Positions 1 through 8,113 of a stretch of DNA of 14,628 nucleotides are shown one piece after another; positions within the stretch are counted from its first letter, which is position 1; each line of letters begins with the position of its first letter. Made by a program: the position numbers and the translations under genes. Source of the DNA: Zancudomyces culisetae (lineage: Eukaryota > Kickxellomycota > Harpellomycetes > Harpellales > Legeriomycetaceae); contig LSSK01001049.1 in the NCBI GenBank assembly GCA_001969505.1, positions 1 to 14,628 on the forward strand, given 5' to 3'. The notes under the pieces are model-generated. The model saw nothing but the letters and a program-made list of their open reading frames with translations, was not told where the DNA came from and ran no database searches.

Positions 1-825
1 TTTTGATTTTGGTTTTGGTTTTGATTTTGGTTTTGGTGCTCCACTGGTGATTCTTCGCTATTCATTCTTGATGGTTGCCCTTGTCCTGGAATTTCCACTT
101 GTCCTACCGTTCGCTGTTGTGGTTGTTGCTGCTGTTGCTGCTGTTGCTGTTGTTGTTGTTGTTGTTGTTGTTGTTGTAACTGTAGCTGCCTTTGAAGTAA
201 TAACTGTTGTTGTTGCTGTTGTTGCTGATTATGATAGTGTTGATTTCCATTCTGTCCCCCATCCACACTCCCCTCTGTACCTATTCTTTGTAATTCTGCC
301 ACACTTACTTGTGTTTCCTCCTCCTTTTGCTTTTTCTTTTTCTTTGAAGTTTTTGTTTTCCCTTTACCAACTGCCTCATTCCCCTCCTTTTTACTTTGTT
401 GTGGTTCTTGGATTTGCAATTGCTGTTGTTGTTGCTGTTGTTGTTGTTGTTGTTGTTGCAATTGCTGTTGCAATTGTTGTTGCTGTTGTTGTTGCTGTTG
501 TTGTTTTTGTAATTGCTGCTGCAATAACAACATCTGCTGCTGTTGCTGTTGCTGCTGCAATTGTTGTTGTAATTGCTGTTGTATGTGTTGTTGTATGTGC
601 TGCTGTTGTTGATACTGGTACATCGCGCCGTACTGGGCAAAATTTTGCCCCATATTACCACCATTTGCTAGACCTGCTCGTTGCAAATATTTCGCCATGT
701 CTGACATCTCTGGCCCTCCCATCGCCCCCATCGTGTTATTGATTTTGTTTTGTGTTGGTATATATCCATACTGTGCCGGATTCTGATTCTGATTCTGTTG
801 TAATTGCTGCTGGTAAAATTGCAGC

Positions 826-879
<54 letters not shown>

Positions 880-950
880 AGGTCATTTTGTAAGTCTATA
901 TTATTGTTGATATTTCCGGTATTTTTATTGTTACTATTATTACTATTCAT
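1..950 (-). CDS. Glutamine-rich protein, N-terminal part (runs off the left edge)
   Basis: The start is the ATG at 950-948, and the frame stays open for 316 codons to the window edge, so the C-terminus is missing. It begins MNSNNSNNKNTGNINN, an Asn-rich leader, followed by a run of 18 Gln (plus-strand 825-878, 17 of them uninterrupted CAA). A more complex segment follows (about residues 45-115, with PTQNKINNTMGAMGG and EMSDMAKYLQRAGL), then Q/L-rich tracts, a lysine-rich basic patch near residues 192-205 (KTKKLQKKKKKQK), and another 18-Gln run at 123-176. The extract ends in a QN dipeptide repeat. Composition is typical of yeast transcription or chromatin regulators and prion-like proteins, but no folded domain is visible, so I do not name it. 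Very long frames on the opposite strand or in the other minus frames (poly-Val, poly-Asn) are shadows of the CAA/CAG repeats. Alternative: N-terminal region of any Q-rich regulator such as a SWI/SNF, Mediator or Ccr4-Not subunit. Confidence 0.8.
123..176 (-). repeat. CAA/CAG trinucleotide repeat, 18 Gln codons
   Basis: This is an in-frame run of 18 Gln codons mixing CAA and CAG inside the Gln-rich gene. The codon mixture may make it less prone to slippage than the pure CAA tract further upstream in the same gene. Confidence 0.9.
825..878 (-). repeat. Near-pure CAA repeat, 18 Gln codons
   Basis: Seventeen consecutive CAA codons followed by one CAG sit close to the N-terminus of the Gln-rich protein. 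The purity suggests that its length could vary between strains. Confidence 0.9.
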
Positions 951-1897
951 CTTGATTTTAATTTTTAGCTATACAATATCATTTTGATTTTCATTAATCC
1001 CGTCCTTGATTTGATTTCAATAGTTTGTTTAAAAAAATAATATATATAATGAATATCACTTTTTTTTTTTGATTTCTTTGTTTTTTTTCTATTCACTGCT
1101 ATTGCTTTAGCTGTATTATAAAAGTGGTTTACCTAATAAGCTGGAAAAAAAAATAATCTAATAATCATTTCAAATTCAATCAGTTGCAAAAAAAAAAAGA
1201 AATTTAAGCGAAATGAATTAGTATGAATTAAAATATAATATAATATAATATAATATAAAAAACAAATTTTTTTTTATTTTGAAGTTTCGCAAATTTTGAA
1301 TGGTGTTTTTATTATTGACCATTGAACTAGACATGTTTACAATTTATTGAAAATTAAATTAAAAATTATGGTAAAAAAAATAGTAATAATAATAAAAGTG
1401 ATAAGGTTGTTACAAGGTTATGGCTGAACTTGCTTTATAACAACAACAAAAAAACAAATGGAAATATTTTTATTCAATTTAATTTTGTAACAAACCAAAT
1501 CTCCCTTTATTTTATAATTATTTTACTCTACTTTTACTTTTTAATTACGAATTCAAAAGAGAAAATGAAAATGAAAATGAAAATAAAAACAATAATAGTA
1601 ACGAGATATTAAAATAAATAACCAAATTGGTGTTCGCGTTAAACTTTTTACATTTATTTTTTGATTTACCTGCAAAGAAATAAATAAATATAAAAATAAA
1701 TTGCAAACCTCTCACGCCAAAAAAAAAATATATAAAAAAGTAATGACAATTCACTTTAATCAATGAAAAAAAAAAACAAAAAAAAAATCTAGACTTTTAG
1801 AAAACACAAAAAACAAAATAAAATAAAAATAATATAGTATTGGTAAATTCAAACACAAAAGTATCTAGTATTGTTGAGTTAACTCATACAATATATT
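951..1897. other. Intergenic, 947 bp: promoter of the Gln-rich gene and 3' flank of the acyl-CoA synthetase gene
   Basis: Both flanking genes are on the minus strand, so this stretch holds the acyl-CoA synthetase 3' end (right) and the Gln-rich gene promoter (left). It is very AT-rich with many A and T homopolymers and a 5-bp tandem repeat (ATATA-type, about 1233-1257). No open frame longer than chance, no RNA gene and no clear splice site was seen. Confidence 0.6.
1233..1257. repeat. 5-bp AT microsatellite
   Basis: About five copies of a period-5 ATATA-type unit in the promoter region of the Gln-rich gene. It probably has low stability and marks nucleosome-poor DNA. Confidence 0.8.
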
Positions 1898-4715
1898 CTA
1901 GACGTTAATATCTTGGTACAATTTATCTATAACCTTGGAATAATGGGCTTTTGCCTTGTCCCTAACTAGCTTCATTGAAATGGACAGTAGATCGCTGTCC
2001 TGGAACGGCACAGGATCAAGATATATGTTTCGGATCACCTCAAGTTCAACCAATCCACAAGACTTGAGCTGTGCCTTCAAATCCTTTAATAAGAGCTTAA
2101 TTAAAACAGGTCTCCTACAGAGAATTTTGTACAGCTCGTTATACGCAGATGCGTTGTTCTGAGTGGGTGTAGTAGACATACTGGTACTACTATTGCTATC
2201 GCTAGCGTGGTACGAATTGCTCTCCTCGGTTTTCTCACTTCTCCCACTTTTAGCATCCCCATCGTTGCGACCTTTCATGATACTGTTGGTAAGTTCGCGT
2301 GGGTTAAAGTTTTTCAGCCGTCTTGAAGCATATTCAATCAACCTATCTCTATCTGGATGAAGTATTGCAACCAGACAAGGACGGTTTGAATCGCCATACA
2401 CAAAGGCCTGCTGAATCAAATGATCACTCGTGAGAATTGATTCTATTTTTTCTGGGGATACGTACTCACCCTGCGGTAGTTTGAAAAAGTGGGTCTTTCG
2501 ATCAATTATTACAACACTGCCAGTCTTATCAAACATTCCTATATCACCTGTATGGTACCATCCATCCTTATCCATCACACGCTGAGTACCATGAGGCCGT
2601 TTGTAATACCCCTTAAACACACAGTGCCCCTTAACACATATTTCCCCCCGTGGATTTGGCCTGTCGGTTGTGTAGTACCCGATTTCAGGTACATCCACCA
2701 ATTTAATCATAGTGTTGATCATTGGCGGTCCTATATTACTACCACTGTTATCTCCCGCAATCGTAACTGTACACATTCCCGTCGTCTCTGTACATCCATA
2801 CCCTTCGTGTAAATCTCCATCAAAGCAGCAGCGCATAAACATCAGCATCTCGCCAGTAGCCGGCGCAGACCCCGAAATTATCATTGATACACGACCTCCA
2901 AGTTGGTCTGCCACGGTTTTGAACACAAATTTGTCAAATAGCCATCGCTTGTCTCCATTCTTTTTAATTTTCTTGCCCTTGACATACAACCCGTATTTGA
3001 ATAAAAGCGATATTAATCCGCCTCGTTTTTCGACCTCGGTAAATACACTCTTTCGAAGCTTTTCAAAAATCCGAGGTACTCCAACAAAAATTGTCGGCTT
3101 GAACGTCTTGATGTCATTGCTAATCGATGAAGAGTGTGCTTTACTCGGAAACCCTACACAACTTCCAAACGATATCATCATGTTTACCACTACCCGCCCA
3201 AAAATATGTGACATTGGCAGAATGGCTAAATACGAGTCTTCTTCTGTTATCTCCCTCACGTATCCTACCTCCATGTAGCAGTTAATTCCACCAATAGCAC
3301 ACAACAGGTTACGGTGTGTAATCATAACCCCCTTTGGCATCCCAGTTGTTCCACTGGTATAACATATTGTTGCTACATCATCCGGTTTTGCCTGTGTCTC
3401 GATATCCACCACCTCGCCTTCGTTTTCCTCAAGCATTTTTTTACCCATCTTTATCACGCTCTCGAAAAACATCACGTTGATTTCCTTGGTCATTACAACC
3501 TTGCTCAGCAGCTCCTCGTTCTCCTTGTCCTCATGTCTGTTGACCAGTATTATCCATTTGACTTTGTTCACAATCTGCTCATAATTATCTAGCAAAAAGT
3601 TTGCCCGATCTGCTGAACAGATTATGTACTCTAACTCGGCCTCTTCAATGATATGCATTACTGAGTTGCGGTCCAGCATTTCGTGCATTGATACCAATAT
3701 ATAATCTCCATAATATGATGAATATTCTGTAACCATCTATTTCACATATTTCATTTATCCATACTTTTTTATTTTTATTCCTATCTCTCTCACTTTCTCT
3801 CTCTTGTAAAAGGGGGTTTTTCCTGTTGTTAAAAAAATGTCGGCTAATTAAACTATTCCTGAACTTACCCATTCATAACTGTTCTTCATATACACACCCA
3901 GGTTTTTTTTGGGTTCCATTCCTATACTTTTCAGCCCATAGCTACAAATAGGGGAGGGGGAGGAGGAGGGGGGGGGGGTTATAAATCAACCTGTTAGTAT
4001 CCTGTGTTTTTTTTAATACATTTATCTATGTAATTGTAGCCGTTGATTCGGATTTCATTTAAATTCAACATCTTTTTAACATACCTAAACTCTTTGAAAT
4101 CAAAGTAAAATTCCCTTCTAGTCATCCATTTATATTCCTCGCTAGTATTTCTTCTCAAACCAAATGCCCTGGACTCCTCTAAATTCCGTATTATATCATA
4201 TCACATCATGTTACATTACATTACATTATATTATATTTGAACATCTTTTTCTGTCAAGGATATCTTAACCATATAAAGCTAATTGATGTAACTAAAATAA
4301 AATCCTTCCTTTCCATTAAAAAAAAATACTACCAAATGATCGCCAAAAATGAAATATATGGTTGACGTCACTTTTCCATTTCTTTTTTCCTTACCATCAA
4401 TCTTGTCAAACCCATTCATAAATAACTCCATCATATTATTATTAAAATCGTTTAATTTGGGAAGTTCACCCTTAGTTATGGAATTTACTCGAGGCTATAT
4501 AGTATCAATTAATTGTTTTTGTTTTTGTTTTTGTTTTTGTTTTAGTTTTCTAGGAGTCTTGATGTTTATACTTGATCTTGTTCTTTCCCACTTTCCCACT
4601 TTCCCACTTTCCACCTCGCTTCAACTTATTCTAGTTTACGAAACCAAAAATACTGTTTACTTACCTTGGTTTCACCCGCCCTCTTTTTGTACCCACTCGC
4701 CTCGATTGAAAACAT
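1898..4715 (-). CDS. Long-chain fatty acyl-CoA synthetase (FAA/LACS family), five exons
   Basis: The enzyme activates long-chain fatty acids with ATP and CoA through an acyl-adenylate. My exon model is 4715-4665, 4494-4395, 4178-4085, 3941-3869 and 3736-1898: 2157 nt, 718 residues, close to the usual ~700. The exon joins keep frame and rebuild family sequence: GETK|PRVNSITKGE, FDKID(E)ESRAFGLR, KEF(S)YGLKSIG, then NSYEW|MVTEYSSYYG, the equivalent of N-R-P-E-W. Visible motifs are the P-loop YTSGTTGMPKG (residues 232-242), GYGCTETTG (418-426), DGWYHTGDIG (497-506), the FACS signature region IDRKTHFFKLPQGEYVSPEK (517-536), and the C-terminal SMKLVR lysine near residue 695. The FKLPQGEY stretch resembles Faa2 and plant peroxisomal LACS more than Faa1/Faa4, but the C-terminus (DINV) is not a PTS1, so location is open. 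A Ser/Asn-rich insert lies at about 593-636. The ATG at 3736 is directly preceded by TAG, which I read as the intron's 3' end, not as a stop before a start. The family call is near certain; the exon model is inferred from sequence only. Confidence 0.9.
3737..3868 (-). other. Intron 4 of the acyl-CoA synthetase gene (132 nt)
   Basis: The donor GTAAGT follows TGG (Trp of the NSYEW motif) and the acceptor is AATAG before ATG GTT ACA, phase 0. The ATG after the acceptor is an internal Met, not the start. The branch site is weak (TTAAC near 3830). Confidence 0.85.
3942..4084 (-). other. Intron 3 of the acyl-CoA synthetase gene (143 nt)
   Basis: The donor GTATGT and a perfect TACTAAC branch site (plus 3993-3999) are the canonical yeast signals. 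The acceptor TTGTAG splits a Ser codon (AG|C). The stretch between branch site and acceptor is unusually C-rich in the transcript. Confidence 0.88.
3951..3978. repeat. G-rich tract (plus strand) in intron 3, G-quadruplex-like
   Basis: Runs of 4, 5, 2, 2 and 11 G separated by single A. On the coding (minus) strand this is the C-rich tract between branch site and acceptor. G-quadruplex potential is inferred from the run pattern only. Confidence 0.75.
4179..4394 (-). other. Intron 2 of the acyl-CoA synthetase gene (216 nt)
   Basis: The donor is GTAAGG and the acceptor is TTTAG, splitting a Glu codon (G|AG). In-frame stops lie on both sides if it is read through. The acceptor choice rests on the protein join KID-E-ESRAFG; the branch site is not obvious. 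Confidence 0.72.
4515..4543. repeat. Period-6 GTTTTT tandem repeat
   Basis: About five copies of GTTTTT lie inside intron 1 of the acyl-CoA synthetase gene, near its 3' end. The transcript would carry CAAAAA repeats. Confidence 0.85.
4583..4612. repeat. Period-8 CTTTCCCA tandem repeat
   Basis: Nearly four copies of an 8-bp pyrimidine-rich unit in intron 1 of the acyl-CoA synthetase gene. Confidence 0.85.
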
Positions 4716-5530
4716 TGTTACTCGATACTGCCTTTTGACTATTATCGCTCTTTGTGGTATTTTTCTTTTTCTTTTTCTTTTGTTTTTTGTTTTTGTTTTT
4801 TTGTTTTGGTAATAGTTGGTAGTAATTTACGTTCTGATATTCAAGTTATTAATACTTGTAAATAATATAGTATAATACAATGCCGTATACTTGGATTATG
4901 TTTGCTAAATACTTGAGTTCAGCAGTCGGTTCTTTAGAAGCATTTATTCTTGTCTTCCTCTTCTCCTCTCAAGTTTACAAATAAAAAAATTTTTTTTGAT
5001 CGGTTTACTGGGTCTTTAGGTTTATGATACTAATACACACAAAGCAATAAATTCTGTATAGACAGTGAAAAGACGTTTTTAAGCGAATTTTTGGGTCTTT
5101 TTACTTTTACTGTGGATTAATCGGACTGTTTTTATAGTTAATACAGTTATTGTTCACCATCAATAATAATACTGAACCTACACTTGGTTTTGCATATAAA
5201 TGTTTCAAAATAAAAAAATAAAAATAAAAATAATAAAAATAAAAAAAGGCCAAGTATTTAGACTATAATTTTACTTGATTTTATTCAAATAGGAAGGAAG
5301 GTGAGAGTAAAAATGAGTGGTGAGGGGAGGGAAAGATCAAGCGTTTTATTTTTTTGTCTTTTGGTTTAACAAATTTGATTAGATGAGGGAACACCTTTGA
5401 AGCTTATAGGCCAGCTTTTAATGGCGGCAACAGCTCAAACAAGAATCCAGGCATTTATAAATATTTCTACCAAGGCTATGAGTAATGTTACAAATAATGA
5501 CCTTGGACATGAACCATCTGCCTCGTCCCC

Positions 5531-5557
5531 CTTTCCTCCCTTTCCTCCCTTTCCCCC
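5531..5557. repeat. Period-9 CTTTCCTCC tandem repeat
   Basis: Three copies of a 9-bp pyrimidine unit (the third varies) in the gene-poor interval. A strong purine/pyrimidine strand bias extends to about 5580. Confidence 0.85.
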
Positions 5558-6125
5558 TTCCACCCTCCTACCACTCCACTCCTCTGCTTGTTACACCGGG
5601 TATTTTTATCTTCAGACATTTTCCCCTTTTGCAGACTGAATTTGTTGTTCTCCTGTCACTAGCATAACATATCTGAACTTAGGTACTCGCAGTTTACGTT
5701 AAACATCTTGATTATGATATTCTATATATCCTTTTTTAGAATTTAAATTATATTAATTGCACTATTATTGCAGATGTTTATTTGTAAGCAGTATTCTCAT
5801 TATATCCATTGGTTGGTTGAACACTTTTATCACTATTTTTTTTATAACAAAAACAGCAACTAAATCAAGGTTTAAACGAAAGCAAAGTAATGGTTATCAA
5901 ATTTAGATATATTTCCAGTTGAATTAACAAATCTATTGAAAGTAATAACACTTAATGGTTATAAGTTAGTAATTTTCGAGTATTACCTTGTTTCACAATC
6001 GATTTTTTTTGAATATCTTTACGGTTTTTTCCCCATTTTTTTCTGCTCCCGAAATCAAAAAGCAAAAAGTAAAAATTAAAAAAACATAAAAAAAATAAAA
6101 AAGCTAAGGATAAATAAATATACAA

Positions 6126-6167
6126 GTCAAGCCAAAGCTTGGATTTCATTTCAGCCAGAGGCTTGAC
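6126..6167. repeat. Inverted repeat, 8-bp arms
   Basis: GTCAAGCC (6126-6133) and its exact reverse complement GGCTTGAC (6160-6167) enclose a 26-nt loop. It could form a hairpin in RNA from either strand. Confidence 0.7.
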
Positions 6168-6233
6168 CATGCACCATGAACTAAAAAATGATACAGTGGA
6201 ACTGATGGAAAGAATATACATGACAAGAGCAAG

Positions 6234-6279
6234 ATTGACATTGACATTGCTATTGACATTGACATTGATATTGACATTG
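6234..6279. repeat. Hexanucleotide tandem repeat (ATTGAC)
   Basis: About eight units of ATTGAC with two single-base variants (ATTGCT, ATTGAT). In one minus frame it reads as an alternating Met/Ser run, which I take as incidental. Confidence 0.85.
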
Positions 6280-6375
6280 AGTGCAGTTTTATTGTGGCAA
6301 AATTAGCGTTGGCTACTGTGTAAAATGTGTACAAATAATATGGTTTTGGGAGAGGGGAAGAAGGGAAGAGAGTGG

Positions 6376-6432
6376 TACGGCAGAAGTAAATGAATCATCA
6401 AAGCGGATCATCTACTCTACAACTCTGCCGTA
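6376..6432. repeat. Inverted repeat, 9-bp arms
   Basis: TACGGCAGA (6376-6384) and its exact reverse complement TCTGCCGTA (6424-6432) enclose a 39-nt loop. The arms are more GC-rich than their surroundings. This may be a structured RNA element or chance; no snoRNA box arrangement fits convincingly. Confidence 0.7.
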
Positions 6433-7441
6433 TTAGCTAATAACTTTTTTTACAGACAATTCCTAGATTTTAATAGTACACGATATCAATATCACCATCA
6501 ATGTCACCATCAAAACACCTTTAACCGCAATTATAATTACAATTACAAATACCCGCTTTTTGAAGAAAAAAGATATCAACAATCAACCATTTGTTTATTC
6601 CAAGTATACGTCTCTTGATCAATTTTGGAGATGAAGCCTTTTTCTTTTTAAACTATATAAAAAATAAACCACTTCTCTCTTTTCATCTCTGGCTACTCAA
6701 TAATCGTACTGATGTATACGCCATTATTACCACCATTATCATTATTATTGTTACCACCACAGCATCAACTCTTTAGAATTGCCACCTTGGTAATACGATG
6801 CTTGGTACCGGGATATTTGTTCCCCTTTTGATGAGAGTGAATTGAAAAGTGTAATATTTCTGGATTAGTTCATATTGGTATTATAAGTTTAACTTTTTAT
6901 TTTACAATTAAACTAATAACTGAAAGTGTACCAAGACTAAAAAAGGATAAAGTCATCATTGTAGCACTAAATTAATCAATATTACATTGAGGCTAGTTTC
7001 TTCGCATTAAAATGAGCTAAAAAGCGTAAAATTTTCCAGAGAGTATTATAATAGATTAACCAAAGTGTTATATTTGGTAACCACTCTAACCTGCCTATAC
7101 CTTGTAGTTGCGGGGGCTTCGAAGAATAAATGAAAGTAAAACAACTAAAAAGATCCTCAAGTTATTGTGGTAAACACAACTGTGATCTTATTTTAATTGC
7201 ATATAAACCTTTCTATTAATAAATGGATGTTGAAACAACATTTCAACTGAATTGAACCCCGATTGACCTGTCATGTCATACCAAATTATATCTACATAAA
7301 TACTTGAAAGAACATAATGTTTAGGTATAGTTTCTTGTTATTTATTTTCTGGAATCAAAGTGTTATATAAAATCTTAATATTAACTGAATTTTTAGCTTA
7401 GCCGAACTTTTCACCTAATAGATACAATTAATGTTTCAAAA

Positions 7442-7470
7442 AGGGGGGGGTCAAAACGTGGTCAAAACGG
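7442..7470. repeat. G8 run followed by an 11-bp-period direct repeat
   Basis: A run of eight G is followed by two copies of GTCAAAACG spaced 11 bp apart, in otherwise AT-rich non-coding DNA. It could be a paired protein-binding site one helical turn apart; that is a guess. Confidence 0.55.
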
Positions 7471-8113
7471 GAAAAAGAAAAGTTAGTGATGCTATGTCTT
7501 GCGGTTGGAATTGCGTGTATTTGTAAACCCTTTGTTAATATTAAGCCACCGACTAGATATATGGATTAAGGGTACTTTTACACGGTTATTGTTTAAAAAA
7601 AAGGATGTCATTTCCCAGAATATTGCGTATCTGCGCAAATGACTGTCCCTGACTAACAGTTTGCCAACGAAACAAAAAATAATAATACAAGCGGAAATGG
7701 TGTAGTTAAACACAGAGGTGTGCATTATCGATTACTCGCGTTTGAGAATATCTATCCTTTTGTCCAATGAACAAAACCATCAAATCCATAGCTATAAAGC
7801 AAAACAATCAGTCCTAGATTTTAAAGCAATGTATAGATATACTGAATAGCAAAATAGAAAAAAGCGTGTTAAAGTCTACACGGCTATAAATTATATGCGT
7901 GCATTGCATCGAGTGAAATCAACAAAACGTGCTTCAACCAGTACAGTAAATTAAGCCCTAGCAATATAACAAGGTCAGTATGCGACTATAAACTTCCTTT
8001 GCCAGAAGGATGTATCTAACACAACACAAAATACATACCCAGGCTTAAGAACTGTCACTGGTATTCATCCCCACCCCCATCCCCTTCTTTCTCTTATCAT
8101 CACTTCTCAAACC

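Larger units (their letters stand above)
4495..4664 (-). other. Intron 1 of the acyl-CoA synthetase gene (170 nt)
   Basis: The donor GTAAGT follows AAG (Lys17) and the acceptor is TATAG before CCT (Pro18), phase 0. It contains a period-8 CTTTCCCA repeat and a period-6 GTTTTT repeat (as read on the plus strand). No perfect branch site was seen; an ACTAAAA sequence is the best candidate. Confidence 0.8.
4716..8113. other. Gene-poor interval, 3.4 kb
   Basis: It lies between the 5' end of the acyl-CoA synthetase gene and the 3' end of the ASCC1-like gene, both on the minus strand. The left part should contain the synthetase promoter. I found no convincing protein gene: the longest frames (60-89 codons) have no recognisable family and biased composition. 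It holds simple repeats, two short inverted repeats (6126-6167, 6376-6432), and an isolated intron-like signal on the minus strand (5933-5986). No tRNA B-box, snRNA, RNase P or SRP core motif was recognised. It could hold a non-coding RNA, an ARS or centromere-related DNA, or a decayed gene. Confidence 0.5.

Noticed and set aside
47-742. 231-codon plus-strand frame rich in Val and Ala
   Set aside because: It is the reverse of the CAA/CAG repeats; the minus frame with Met start and Gln runs explains it.
305-886. Poly-Asn minus-strand frames (119 and 72 codons)
   Set aside because: They are the AAC reading of the same CAA repeats, out of frame with the continuous Gln-rich frame from 950 to the edge.
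5421-5639. 72-codon plus-strand frame starting MAATAQTRIQAF and ending in Pro/Phe repeats
   Set aside because: The first 35 codons look protein-like, but the rest is the CTTTCCTCC tandem repeat and no family was recognised.
5952-6334. Minus-strand frames of 62-89 codons
   Set aside because: One is a Met/Ser run from the ATTGAC repeat; the other is T-rich hydrophobic sequence with no family, though its end overlaps the orphan intron-like signal noted above.
6820-6919. Possible C/D snoRNA (TTGATGA box at 6821-6827, CTGA at 6916-6919)
   Set aside because: Box C starts with T instead of purine and the flanks give at most a 3-bp stem; no guide complementarity could be tested.
7050-7130. Possible tRNA around a TTCGAA at 7117
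   Set aside because: The flanks do not give a cloverleaf with paired acceptor and T-arm stems.
7492-7725. 77-codon minus-strand frame starting MHTSVFNYTISACIIIF
   Set aside because: No recognisable motif or splice partner and located in the gene-poor interval; length is compatible with chance.
8033-8060. GTATGT donor on the minus strand just past the ASCC1-like stop codon
   Set aside because: The upstream sequence after the stop has no extended open frame, so a coding exon is not supported; it may be chance or a 3'-UTR signal.
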